A stretch of 64,000 bases of DNA, from contig NZ_JAHLZE010000022.1 in NCBI RefSeq assembly GCF_020148105.1, positions 1-64,000 on the forward strand, in the 5' to 3' direction. Of the stretch, positions 9,568 to 18,320 are shown piece by piece. Position 1 is the first letter of the stretch. Each line of letters begins with the position of its first letter. The notes under the pieces were generated by a model that ran no database searches, was not told the origin of the DNA, and saw only the letters and a program-made list of their open reading frames with translations. Both the position numbers and the translations under genes were made by a program. Source of the DNA: Methanobrevibacter sp. TMH8 (GTDB lineage Archaea; Methanobacteriota; Methanobacteria; Methanobacteriales; Methanobacteriaceae).

Positions 9568-10065
9568 TTATAGTATTCTTTCAAATCTATCTCCACTTAC
9601 TTTACAAATTGGACATTTATCTGGTGGTTTTGGTCTACTACATAAGTATCCACAGGCTTTACATCTCCATACTGGAAATTCTAAATCAATTACCTTACCA
9701 TTAGAACCAGCACTCTCTGCCTGTTTTTCTGCTTGTTTAGCTTTAGATTCTAATTCTTTTAATCTTCGATCTGGTATGGAACCTAACTTTTGTTTTCCAT
9801 CAAGAACATCTTGAGTAACATATAATGCACAGAAACATGCTCCATAATCATTTAAATCAGCATCTCTGTAATCACATGGACAGATCAAATCTAAATCTTC
9901 TTCTTTGGTTCCTGATGCAAGTCTACAAGGGCATGCTCCATATCCATATCTTTCAGTATTAACATCAATGTTTTCAAGTAGGTTTTCAACAAATTCCACA
10001 TCTGGGTTGACATTATAACCTGCACTTTCAGCTTCTTTTTTAAATTTTTCGTAAGCTTCGCCCAT
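9568..10065 (-). CDS. Ferredoxin:thioredoxin reductase catalytic subunit fused to rubredoxin
   Basis: A 165-residue redox protein. Residues 1 to about 95 are the FtrB-like catalytic domain, with the paired motifs C-P-C-R and I-C-P-C and later C-F-C, which hold a [4Fe-4S] cluster next to an active disulfide. A helical linker rich in Lys, Gln and Glu (about 100-120) leads to a C-terminal rubredoxin-like domain (about 130-165) with C-K-A-C-G-Y and C-P-I-C, which binds one iron. Such proteins pass electrons from ferredoxin-type carriers to thioredoxin- or glutaredoxin-like partners. The glutaredoxin-like gene upstream on the same strand is a plausible partner. The start has AGAGGGA upstream. Confidence 0.85.
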   Translation of the reverse strand: MGEAYEKFKKEAESAGYNVNPDVEFVENLLENIDVNTERYGYGACPCRLASGTKEEDLDLICPCDYRDADLNDYGACFCALYVTQDVLDGKQKLGSIPDRRLKELESKAKQAEKQAESAGSNGKVIDLEFPVWRCKACGYLCSRPKPPDKCPICKVSGDRFERIL

Positions 10066-10141
10066 GAAATCCCTCTTTAATGGATTAGTATTGATTTATT
10101 AATCCTTATTATTTTAAGTATTTTCTATTATTTATCTAATT

Positions 10142-10298
10142 AGATTGTATTCTCTTATTAAGATTTTATTATCCTAACTTTAGGATTATATAGCTTTATA
10201 AGATTGTATTCTCTTATTAAGATTGTATTATCCTAATTAGGATTATAGTTTTATAAGATTATATTTTCTTATTAAGATTGTATTATCCTAATTTAGAC
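10142..10298. repeat. Tandem repeat of about 57 bp derived from the end of the glutaredoxin gene
   Basis: Three copies (10142-10200, 10201-10255, 10256-10298) share the core AGATTGTATTCTCTTATTAA and the word ATTATCCTAA. The third copy runs into the last codons and stop of the glutaredoxin-like gene, so the other two look like duplications of its 3' end. Confidence 0.75.
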
Positions 10299-10561
10299 TT
10301 AATTTCTGCTTCTTCAAATCCAACAATTGCGTCTGAATCATTTATAACTATAGTTGGAAATGAAACATCTGGATTGAATTTTTTAACTGCTTCAACAACT
10401 TCTTCTCTTTCAGCACCTGATGTTAAATCAACATAAATGTAATCATACTCTACTTTAAGATCTTCGAGTAACATTCTTGTTTTTTTACACCAACCACAAG
10501 TACTAAGGGCAAATAAAACTACATTTCCCCTATTTTCACCATCAATATGTTCTAAATTCAT
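10283..10561 (-). CDS. Glutaredoxin-like protein
   Basis: A 92-residue thioredoxin-fold protein with the active site S-T-C-G-W-C near residues 20-24, the cis-proline motif S-F-P-T-I-V-I near 69-75, and the following D/E-rich helix. It reduces disulfides in cytosolic partners, probably drawing electrons from the neighbouring FtrB-rubredoxin protein rather than glutathione, which methanogens lack; that link is inference from position. GAAGGT lies upstream of the ATG. Its 3' end has been duplicated into the spacer behind it. Confidence 0.85.
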   Translation of the reverse strand: MNLEHIDGENRGNVVLFALSTCGWCKKTRMLLEDLKVEYDYIYVDLTSGAEREEVVEAVKKFNPDVSFPTIVINDSDAIVGFEEAEIKSKLG

Positions 10562-10876
10562 AGTTTATTACCTTCTTTAAGTTATTTTTTCATTTAGTCT
10601 TTTTTCGACTTTGTTTTTAAATATTCAAATTAATATATTATAAAATTATTTGTTTTTCATACTATATTAAATTTTTTAATTTAAAATAATAATATTATAA
10701 CAATTTTAAATAATTTTAAATAATATTTTAAACAATTTAAACAAAATTAAATAATATTAAACAATATTTTAAATAATTTTAAATAATGTTATAATCATTG
10801 TAATAATATTATAAAAGTATAAAATTAAAATAGTGTAGATAATTTTTATAAATAGGTAAAATAATCTTGATTTTAT
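10562..10876. other. AT-rich spacer between thiC and the glutaredoxin gene
   Basis: No gene or strong signal is seen. It is built of short iterations of AAATAATTTTAAA-like words. It should hold the promoter of the glutaredoxin-like gene and the end of the thiC transcript. Confidence 0.3.
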
Positions 10877-12151
10877 TTAAAAATCATCTTTAGCTATTCT
10901 TATAGCACAATATTCTCCACACATTGAGCACATATCTTCTTCTTCAACTGGATAGCTTTCTCTGTATTTTTTACATTTTTCACCATTGAATGCTAATTCA
11001 AATTGTTTTTCCCAGTCAAAATTCTTTCTTGCATTAGCCATTTCTTTTTCTTTTTCCATTGCAGAAGGCAATCCTTTAGCAACATCAGCAGCTTGTGCAG
11101 CTATTTTAGAGGCAATTACTCCTTCTCTAACATCATCAAGGTTTGGAATTGAAAGGTGTTCAGCTGGTGTAACATAACATAAGAAGTTAGCTCCTGATTG
11201 TGCAGCTATTGCTCCTCCAATTGCAGAGGTGATATGGTCATAACCTGGAGCTAAATCAGTTACAATTGGTCCAAGTACATAAAATGGAGCTCCATAACAT
11301 AATGTCTTTTGTATTTCCATATTTGTAGCTATTTGATTCATAGGAACATGTCCAGGACCTTCTACCATTGATTGAACCGATTTATCTTGAGCCCTTTTTA
11401 CAAGAGTTCCAAGATTTACTAATTCTTGTATTTGAGCAATATCAGTAGCATCTTGAAGGCATCCTGGTCGTAAACCGTCTCCTAAACTAAGTGTTATGTC
11501 GTATTCATAAGCTATTTCTAGAATATAATCGTAATTTTCAAAAAGAGGATTTTCTTTCTCGTTATGAAGGATCCATGAAGCTAAAAATGTTCCTCCTCTA
11601 CTGACAATCCCCATTGTTCGTTTAGCTCTTTGTAATTTTTCAACAAGGTCTTTATTTATACCACAATGCAATGTCATGAAGTCTATACCTTCTTTAGCTT
11701 GATTTTCAATTGCTTTGAAGATATCTTCCTCTTCCATTTCAATAATTGATTTACCTTTACTCTGAGTAGCTACTCCTGCCTCATAAATTGGAACAGTTCC
11801 TATAGGAACATCTACTGCAGAAATTATCTCTTTTCTAAATTTGTTGAGATTTGGACCAGTACTTAAATCCATTACTGCATCAGCACCATATTCAACAGCT
11901 ACTTTAGCTTTTTGAATTTCAAGAGGCAAATCTTCCATTTTTGATGAAGAACCAAGGTTAGCATTGATTTTTGTTTTCAAACCCTCTCCAATTCCACAAG
12001 GCTTTGTATCTCTATTTATATTTTTTGGTATCACAACTTTACCGTTAGCAATTAATCCAATAAGTTTTTCAGGAGATATATTTTCATTTTTAGCTACAAT
12101 TTTAGCTTCTTCCGTTATATTGCCTTTTTTGGCTTCTTTCATTCGAGTCAA
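10877..12151 (-). CDS. thiC: Phosphomethylpyrimidine synthase ThiC
   Basis: A radical SAM enzyme that converts aminoimidazole ribotide to hydroxymethylpyrimidine phosphate in thiamine synthesis. At about 425 residues it has the usual length of the short archaeal form. The C-terminal C-S-M-C-G-E-Y-C motif (about 412-419) holds the [4Fe-4S] cluster. Conserved blocks include M-D-L-S-T-G, E-G-P-G-H-V-P and V-T-D-L-A-P-G-Y-D-H. I place the start at TTG 12151: AGAGGT (12158-12163) touches the ATG at 12157 with no spacing but lies six bases from this TTG, and the resulting N-terminus M-T-R-M-K-E-A fits ThiC proteins. No TPP riboswitch fold was recognised upstream. Confidence 0.95.
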   Translation of the reverse strand: MTRMKEAKKGNITEEAKIVAKNENISPEKLIGLIANGKVVIPKNINRDTKPCGIGEGLKTKINANLGSSSKMEDLPLEIQKAKVAVEYGADAVMDLSTGPNLNKFRKEIISAVDVPIGTVPIYEAGVATQSKGKSIIEMEEEDIFKAIENQAKEGIDFMTLHCGINKDLVEKLQRAKRTMGIVSRGGTFLASWILHNEKENPLFENYDYILEIAYEYDITLSLGDGLRPGCLQDATDIAQIQELVNLGTLVKRAQDKSVQSMVEGPGHVPMNQIATNMEIQKTLCYGAPFYVLGPIVTDLAPGYDHITSAIGGAIAAQSGANFLCYVTPAEHLSIPNLDDVREGVIASKIAAQAADVAKGLPSAMEKEKEMANARKNFDWEKQFELAFNGEKCKKYRESYPVEEEDMCSMCGEYCAIRIAKDDF

Positions 12152-12163
12152 TTTCATACCTCT

Positions 12164-12462
12164 AAGGTTATATTAAATATTTGATTGTTAATATTAAATA
12201 AAGATTTCATAAGATAGATTATTCTATCTACTTCATTATTTTTATTATTTATATTCTTTATTTTTTGCTCTCTTTACTATATTTCTTATTTGTTTTTATT
12301 ATTTTTATTCTTTTTTCTTTATTATTTTCTTCAGTATTTTCATCACTATTTTCTTCATTATTATAAATTATTACAAAGAAAATAAATTATGGGATGATTA
12401 AAAATGTTTAATATTATAATATTATAATAATTTTAATATATTAGAAGTAATATAGTATAATT
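12164..12462. other. Divergent promoter region of thiC and the CBS gene
   Basis: No gene is seen. It contains T-rich blocks and, near 12427-12440, a TATA-like word about 30 bases before the CBS gene start, which suggests a leaderless or short-leader mRNA for that gene. Confidence 0.3.
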
Positions 12463-12840
12463 ATGATTGAAAAATTATGTGCTAAGGACATAATGTTGAA
12501 AGACATTATAGTTTCATCTCCAACTGACTTAGTAGCTGCAGCTAAATTAAAAATGGTGAGGGCAAATATTGGTGCAGTTCCAATAGTTAATGGTAAACAT
12601 CTTGTAGGACTTATAACTCATAGGGATGTTTTACTTGCTGGTAGTGAAGCTATGGGTCTAAAAGTTGAGGATTTAATGAGTAAAAATCTATCTACTGTTG
12701 GTGAAACAACCAGTATAAAAGAAATAAGTGAAATAATGTCTGAAACAGGATATCAAAGGATTCCTGTTGTAGATGGAGATATTTTGCTTGGTTTGATTAC
12801 TCAAAGTTGTATAATTAGAGCTGTAGCCGATAATTTATAA
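12463..12840 (+). CDS. Tandem CBS-domain protein
   Basis: A 125-residue cytosolic protein made of two CBS domains (about 5-60 and 68-122), each with the pattern M-x-x-x-x-V/L-x-S/T-x-x-T followed by G-A-V-P-I-V or R-I-P-V-V-D-G and G-L-I-T. Such pairs bind adenosine nucleotides (AMP, ATP, SAM and others) and work as sensors or regulators. No effector domain is fused, so the target is unknown. It is divergent from thiC and stands alone. No ribosome binding site is visible before the ATG, which fits a leaderless mRNA. Confidence 0.85.
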   Translation: MIEKLCAKDIMLKDIIVSSPTDLVAAAKLKMVRANIGAVPIVNGKHLVGLITHRDVLLAGSEAMGLKVEDLMSKNLSTVGETTSIKEISEIMSETGYQRIPVVDGDILLGLITQSCIIRAVADNL

Positions 12841-12972
12841 TTAATATTCTTTAAAAATTGTTATTTTTAGTTTTTAAGCTATATTTTTCTTTTGAATATT
12901 AATCAATAAAAATAAAAAATATTTTTTAAGCTATTACTTCTTATGAAAATTAATTAATAAAAATAAAAAATA

Positions 12973-13815
12973 TTATACTAATGGATTTGGTGTTTTTGGA
13001 TCTTTTTTAGGCTTCATTCCACCTATTTTTTCCACACGAAGTTCAAGGAATTCTTTTCCTTTTTCACTAGCTCCATAAATAGGGATTGATTCTCCTACTT
13101 TTTTAGTAGCTACTTTTTCTCCGATATTTCTGATAGGTTCTGATGCACAAGCAGTTACAACATCACAGCAATCAAATAGTTCTTGAGCTCCTTTTGTGTC
13201 AATACCCGTATTATGGACACTGAAAATGTAGATATTGATATTTTCTCCTTTATACTTATATTCTTTTTCTAATTCTCGGATTTTTTCTCCATCTTCAGGA
13301 TTAGCTATTGTCACAGCTATATTTTTATATCCTTTAGATATAGCTAATTTGATTCCTTCAATTTGATCGATTTTAGCAGTTTTTTCATCAAGAACATTGT
13401 CTTTTCCTACTTTTTCTACAATTTCTGGTATTAATGTTGTTTTAGATAAACCAGAAACTCGACCTCCGATTCCTTGTGCCATTTCACTATCTGTTACAAT
13501 TACTGTTCCACAACCTTCACAAACCATAATTACACAATCAATGATATTTTCATTTAAGAGGGTAGATATGGTTTCTGAAACTCCAAATGATAAAAAATCT
13601 TTCATTTTAACAACACGTTCTGGAGAACACATTCCAAAATCATTGATTCGGAATTCCATATTATTTTTTATAGCTTCTTTATCTAATTTTTCTATTCCTC
13701 TATGTTTGTGAAAAAGAGGACAATATTCAATCTTAGGTTCTTCTATATCTATAACTTTTCCATCTTTTATAGTTACTTTAGCTTTTCCCATTGCTTCTAT
13801 AATATGTTCACCCAT
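12973..13815 (-). CDS. Methanogenesis marker protein 8 (DUF2099)
   Basis: A 280-residue protein of the family conserved in methanogens and usually called methanogenesis marker 8. It has conserved cysteines in I-E-Y-C-P-L-F, F-G-M-C-S-P-E and the V-C-E-G-C-G-T motif, which suggests a metal or Fe-S site. Its exact role is not established; marker proteins of this set are linked to methyl-coenzyme M reductase maturation or modification. The ATG follows directly on the stop codon of the PAP2 gene, and the ribosome binding site GGTGT lies within the last codons of that gene, so the two are translationally coupled. Confidence 0.9.
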   Translation of the reverse strand: MGEHIIEAMGKAKVTIKDGKVIDIEEPKIEYCPLFHKHRGIEKLDKEAIKNNMEFRINDFGMCSPERVVKMKDFLSFGVSETISTLLNENIIDCVIMVCEGCGTVIVTDSEMAQGIGGRVSGLSKTTLIPEIVEKVGKDNVLDEKTAKIDQIEGIKLAISKGYKNIAVTIANPEDGEKIRELEKEYKYKGENINIYIFSVHNTGIDTKGAQELFDCCDVVTACASEPIRNIGEKVATKKVGESIPIYGASEKGKEFLELRVEKIGGMKPKKDPKTPNPLV

Positions 13816-14439
13816 TTAAACACCTTTTTCAAAAATACCTTCGTCATGATTTTTAAACTTCTTATCACGTTTTATTAAATAATAATTCACAATTTTAGTA
13901 GCTACTAATCCACCAAAAATTCCTATTATAGCACCAGCAATTACATCAAATGGATAATGAACTCCTATATAAACTCGTGAAAATCCAATAAGGATTCCGA
14001 GAGGAATTAATAACCAAATTAATTTAATATATTTATTCCCAATTTTTAACTTCCAACTAAGGCCAAAAGCTATAGCTATTGCGAAAATATTTCCAGTATG
14101 TCCTGATGGAAATGAATATGGATCATTTTCATTTACAAGTAGATTTACTAAGTCTAATATAGCAAAAGGTCTAGGTTCATTTACTAAAACTTTAAGTATT
14201 CCTATTATGCTGGCTGTAATTATAATAGCTATGATTCCAGTAATAGCTAAGTATTTCACGGGCCTATTTTTTGCAATTATTCCATAAATAAATAAAGCAA
14301 TACAAACAATTGCTAAAAATAAAACACTTCCAATATTAGTTATTTCTGGCATTAAAAAATTGAAAAAATTGTTATGTAAACTATTGTTTATGAAATAAAA
14401 TATCGCTATGTTTATCTCTATTAATTGGTCATAAATCAT
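13816..14439 (-). CDS. PAP2-family membrane phosphatase
   Basis: An integral membrane protein of about 207 residues with five to six transmembrane segments. The three PAP2 motifs are present: K-V-L-V-N-E-P-R-P, P-S-G-H-T-G and S-R-V-Y-I-G-V-H-Y-P-F-D, with both catalytic histidines and the aspartate. Proteins of this type remove phosphate from lipid pyrophosphates such as polyprenyl diphosphate, which would recycle the lipid carrier for pseudomurein or glycan synthesis; the substrate is inferred. The start is taken at ATG 14439; a TTG twelve bases upstream has no ribosome binding site. It is coupled to the methanogenesis marker 8 gene. Confidence 0.85.
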   Translation of the reverse strand: MIYDQLIEINIAIFYFINNSLHNNFFNFLMPEITNIGSVLFLAIVCIALFIYGIIAKNRPVKYLAITGIIAIIITASIIGILKVLVNEPRPFAILDLVNLLVNENDPYSFPSGHTGNIFAIAIAFGLSWKLKIGNKYIKLIWLLIPLGILIGFSRVYIGVHYPFDVIAGAIIGIFGGLVATKIVNYYLIKRDKKFKNHDEGIFEKGV

Positions 14440-14820
14440 AAATAAAACCAAACTTTAATTGATTTTTGATATTTTTAGCTATTTTATTTCATTATCATTT
14501 TGTATAACTGTTTATTAGCTATATATATCATTTTCATTTATATGTAAGTATTCTATTAATTATTTAGATATAATTATTTGACAATTATGTATTGAACTAT
14601 CAATTACTTATATTTTAGTATTAGATGCTATAATTAAAACTAATTGTAATTAAACTAGATTTTAACTAAATTAGAATTTTTGTAATTAAAACTAATTATA
14701 ACAAAATATGAAGCATTATAAAAATTTATAAAAATTTAAAAATTATATAAAAAAATTCTAAAATAAAAAATATTATAATAAAAATATGATAAAAAGTATT
14801 ACAATTATTTTAAAAAAAAT

Positions 14821-15120
14821 GAGGGCACTCAAATGAGGCCCCCATTTTTTGGGTTTTTCAACCACAGATCGATTTTAAAGGGTGTTTTTAAAATTTTTTT
14901 GAAAATCTGCGATTTTCAACTGAAAATTGTGCAGTAATTAAAAATTATAGCACAAAAAACCAATGTTTTTGTATTTTTCAGATTGTTTAACTTGCAGTAT
15001 TTTTCGTCTGTTTTTTTCATCGGGAGAATGGTATACACTCTAAAATAACGAAGTTTGGTGATAAAGTCAATGAAATAGTTTTAAATTATATGAGGTAATA
15101 AGGAGGTTAGTGGCTAATTA
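14821..15120. other. GC-richer isolated noncoding segment with overlapping palindromes
   Basis: Within a 720-bp spacer this segment differs in composition from its AT-rich surroundings. It holds a perfect 9-bp palindrome TTGAAAATC-TGC-GATTTTCAA (14899-14919) whose right arm can instead pair with TGAAAAT at 14921-14927, giving two exclusive hairpins. CCCATTTTTTGGG lies at about 14842-14854. It may be a dispersed repeat (MITE-like), a decayed mobile element or a structured RNA. Between about 15000 and 15120 further G-containing words occur (CATCGGGAGAATGG, AAGGAGGTTAGTGG) without an ORF. Confidence 0.45.
14833..14937 (+). CDS. Possible 34-residue small protein inside the odd segment
   Basis: The ORF starts at ATG seven bases after GAGGG (14821-14825) and encodes a basic, Phe-rich peptide (begins M-R-P-P-F-F-G-F-F-N-H-R). 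No family is recognised. It spans the palindromes, so coding may be accidental. If the segment is a dispersed repeat, this ORF will recur elsewhere in the genome. Confidence 0.25.
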   Translation: MRPPFFGFFNHRSILKGVFKIFLKICDFQLKIVQ

Positions 15121-15174
15121 ATCTATCAATTAACTAGAACTATCCATTAATTTAATCTTTTTCTTGTCTTAATC

Positions 15175-17379
15175 TTAGAGGTATTGAACCATATCTCCTT
15201 CATCTGAACCCGGTTTAACTTTGTCCATAGCTTTGTTAAAGTATTTCATAGATACTTCTTCAGATTCAATATTGTTTCTTAAAGTTAACATAGCTGCTTC
15301 ACGACATACTGCTTCAATATCAGCACCAACATAGCCATCAGTTTCTTTAGCTAATTTTTTAAGATTGACATCTTTAGCTAATGGCATATCTTTTGTATGT
15401 ACTTTAAAGATTGCTAAACGTCCTTCTTCATTTGGATTGTCGACTTTAATATGTCTGTCAAACCTACCAGGTCTCATTAATCCAGGATCAATAATATCTG
15501 GTCTGTTTGTAGCTGCTATAATAGCTACATCTTGTAACTCTTCCATACCATCAATTTCAGTAAGTAACTGGTTAACCACCCTTTGAGTTACACCAGAATC
15601 ACCACTGGAATCTCCTCTAGTACTAGCTATGGAATCAATCTCATCAAAGAATACAACTGTAGGTGCAGTTTGTCTTGCTTTTCTGAAAACTTCTCTTACA
15701 CCTTTTTCAGATTCTCCTACCCATTTGGATAATAATTCTGGTCCTTTAACTGCTATAAAGTTTGCTTCACTTTCGTTAGCTACTGCTTTAGCTAGTAAAG
15801 TTTTACCAGTACCTGGAGATCCATATAGCATTGTTCCTTTAGGTGGTTTAACTCCAAATTTCTTAAAATTATCAGGATACTTTAATGGCCATTCAACTGC
15901 TTCTTGTAATTCTTGTTTAGCATTATCAAGTCCTCCAATATCATCCCAACCGATATCGGGAATTTGGACTAGAACTTCTCTAAGTGCAGATGGTTGAATT
16001 TCTTTAAGTGCCTTTTTAAAGTCATCCTTAGTAACAATGATCTTTTTAAGAGTTTCTTTTGGTATTTCTTCATCACCTTTTATTTCAGGTAATATTCTTC
16101 TTACAACTCTCATAGCTGCTTCTTTACATAAAGATTCTAAATCCGCTCCTACAAATCCATGTGTAGTATCAGCTATATCAGTTAAGTCGACATCTTCGTC
16201 TAATGGCATTCCACGTGTGTGAATTTCCATTACTTCTTTCCGTTCCTCACTGTCTGGGACACCTATTTCAATTTCTCTGTCAAACCTTCCAGGTCGACGA
16301 AGAGCTTGGTCAAGTGCATCTGGTCTATTTGTAGCGCCTATAACTACAACTTGGCCTCTGGATTTAAGCCCATCCATCAAAGTAAGTAACTGAGCTACAG
16401 TTCTTCTTTCGACTTCACCTTGTGTTTCTTCTCTTTTCGGAGCTATTGCATCTAGTTCATCTATAAATATAATAGATGGTGCATTTTCTTCAGCTTCTTC
16501 AAAGAATTCTCGAAGGTTCTCTTCAGATCCTCCGACATATTTACTCATTATCTCTGGTCCATTGATTAAGATAAAATGAGCATCACTTTCACTAGCTACT
16601 GCTTTAGCAAGTAAAGTTTTACCTGTACCTGGTGGACCATGCATTAAAACTCCTTTTGGAGGAGCTATTCCTAATTTTTCAAATAATTCTGGCCTTTTAA
16701 GAGGAATTTCAATCATTTCTCTTACTTTCTTAACTTCTTCTTTAAGACCACCGATGTCTTCGTAACTAACATCAATCACGTTTTTGACTCCTTCTACTTT
16801 AGAAAGGTCAACTGGTTCTGTTTGAACTTCTACAGTTGTATTTGGCCCTATTCTAACAATTCCTGAAGGGCTTGTAGAAACAACAGCTAATTTTATTTCA
16901 CCAAGCGGAGCAACGTCCATCATTTCTCTGAACATGTCGTCAATTAAGCTTCCACCCATATTTGATTGGGGCATACGTTGTTGGCGAACACCTGTGACAA
17001 CAATATCTCCTTGACTCATAACTTGATTTGCAAAAGCTCCTCGAACATCTCCTCTAATACTTATTTGATGTTCTACAGGTGCTAAAACAACTTTTTTAGC
17101 ATCTTTAATTTCAGCTTTTCTTATTTTTATTTCTTCACCAATAGAGGCTCCAGCATTTTTTCTTAGAATACCATCGATTCTAATAACACCTAAACCAATA
17201 TCAGTTTGTGATGATACTGCTTTTGCAGCTGTAATTTTATTTGCTTCTATCTCGATAATATCTCCATCGAGAAGATCTAATTTTTCCATGCATGCAGGAT
17301 CAATTTTTGCGATCCCTCTGCCTACGTCACTTTGAGCAATTGCTTCAGCGACTTTAAGATTTATTTCGTTTCTTTCCAT
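15175..17379 (-). CDS. Cdc48/VCP-family AAA+ ATPase
   Basis: A hexameric ATPase that unfolds and extracts proteins, working with the archaeal proteasome. At 734 residues it is full length. The Cdc48 N-domain (double-psi barrel plus four-stranded part) spans about 1-180. AAA module D1 has Walker A G-P-P-G-T-G-K-T (248-255), Walker B I-I-F-I-D-E-L-D (303-310) and the R-R-P-G-R-F-D arginine finger region. D2 has Walker A G-S-P-G-T-G-K-T (520-527) and [13 protein letters not shown] lies upstream of the ATG. It stands alone. Confidence 0.95.
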   Translation of the reverse strand: MERNEINLKVAEAIAQSDVGRGIAKIDPACMEKLDLLDGDIIEIEANKITAAKAVSSQTDIGLGVIRIDGILRKNAGASIGEEIKIRKAEIKDAKKVVLAPVEHQISIRGDVRGAFANQVMSQGDIVVTGVRQQRMPQSNMGGSLIDDMFREMMDVAPLGEIKLAVVSTSPSGIVRIGPNTTVEVQTEPVDLSKVEGVKNVIDVSYEDIGGLKEEVKKVREMIEIPLKRPELFEKLGIAPPKGVLMHGPPGTGKTLLAKAVASESDAHFILINGPEIMSKYVGGSEENLREFFEEAEENAPSIIFIDELDAIAPKREETQGEVERRTVAQLLTLMDGLKSRGQVVVIGATNRPDALDQALRRPGRFDREIEIGVPDSEERKEVMEIHTRGMPLDEDVDLTDIADTTHGFVGADLESLCKEAAMRVVRRILPEIKGDEEIPKETLKKIIVTKDDFKKALKEIQPSALREVLVQIPDIGWDDIGGLDNAKQELQEAVEWPLKYPDNFKKFGVKPPKGTMLYGSPGTGKTLLAKAVANESEANFIAVKGPELLSKWVGESEKGVREVFRKARQTAPTVVFFDEIDSIASTRGDSSGDSGVTQRVVNQLLTEIDGMEELQDVAIIAATNRPDIIDPGLMRPGRFDRHIKVDNPNEEGRLAIFKVHTKDMPLAKDVNLKKLAKETDGYVGADIEAVCREAAMLTLRNNIESEEVSMKYFNKAMDKVKPGSDEGDMVQYL

Positions 17380-17956
17380 TCTTAAAAACTCCCTTTATAG
17401 TAATTAAAAATAAATGATATTTAAAATAATTTAAAAACCTTCTATGGATTTTTAAATATTTATAATAGTTTAATATTTGTAATAATAAACTACACATTAA
17501 AGTGCAATATTGTAATTATAATTTATAAATTCTATATTTTTATTCATACCTATAACTTTTTTTTAGTTCTGAATTTAAATATTGTCTAATGTAAAATTAA
17601 TAATTTGTAAAATAATAGTTTTATAATGTATTTAGCAAAAAATAATATATTTTTCTAACTGTCATCAATATTTTTCACTAAAAATCTTTTAGTAAGTTTT
17701 TGTTACTATAATATAAATTGTCTTTAATAGTATATAAATGTTTGGTTTTTGAAATTTTTTTTAAATTTTATTCTCTTTTAAATAGCTTTAATTTAGATAT
17801 ATATTTTTATTTATTATATATTCAATGAAAAATAAGCTAATTTTTATTTTTTTATTTTTTTAAAAATAATTTATATATTTTTTAATAAATATATGTTAAA
17901 ATATCATTTATTTTATATTTAAATTATGAATTGATGATATATATGAAAAAAGAACA

Positions 17957-18011
17957 AATACTGGGGGAGATAATAGATTTAAAATCAGTATTGTTTGTAT
18001 AATCACAAACA
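17957..18011 (+). other. Two adjacent hairpins, possible small RNA
   Basis: AATACTG (17957-17963) pairs with CAGTATT (17986-17992), and TTGTTTG (17991-17997) pairs with CAAACAA (18005-18011). A purine-rich GGGGGAGA sits in the first loop. A 19-codon ORF (17944-18003) crosses it. Both stems are perfect, which is unusual in this spacer, but expression is unknown. Confidence 0.3.
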
Positions 18012-18059
18012 ATATAAATATGCTTAAGTTTATATTTAATAATATTGAGAAAATATTAA

Positions 18060-18106
18060 TTTTATAATTTTATAATTTTATAATTTTATAATTTTATAAT
18101 TTTAAG
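18060..18106. repeat. 9-bp tandem repeat, about 5 copies
   Basis: The unit AATTTTATA is repeated about five times without interruption in the spacer downstream of the tyrA-like gene. Confidence 0.6.
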
Positions 18107-18320
18107 AATTTTAAATAATTCAATAATTTAATAATTCAATAATTAATAATTTAAATAAATTAGATAATTTTAAAAAATTAATAAATTAATATAGAATAAA
18201 ATTTAGATAAATTAGATTTATAAATATAATTAGATAAGTTTGATTAAGTTAAATATATAATATAATTATATTAAGTTTAAGTTAGATTAGACATGTTTAG
18301 AATATTATTATATTGAATTT

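Larger units (their letters stand above)
17380..18320. other. Long AT-rich spacer
   Basis: No certain gene is seen in 940 bp. It contains the cdc48 promoter side (TATA-like words near 17480-17520 on the minus strand), the structured element at 17957-18011 and a 9-bp tandem repeat at 18060-18106. Confidence 0.35.

Noticed and set aside
12158-12462. TPP riboswitch upstream of thiC
   Set aside because: The thiC ribosome binding site lies next to the start with no room for a folded aptamer that I could recognise, and no conserved TPP-box bases were seen.
17944-18003. 19-codon ORF across the paired hairpins
   Set aside because: There is no ribosome binding site at the proper distance, so the hairpins are more likely RNA structure than code.
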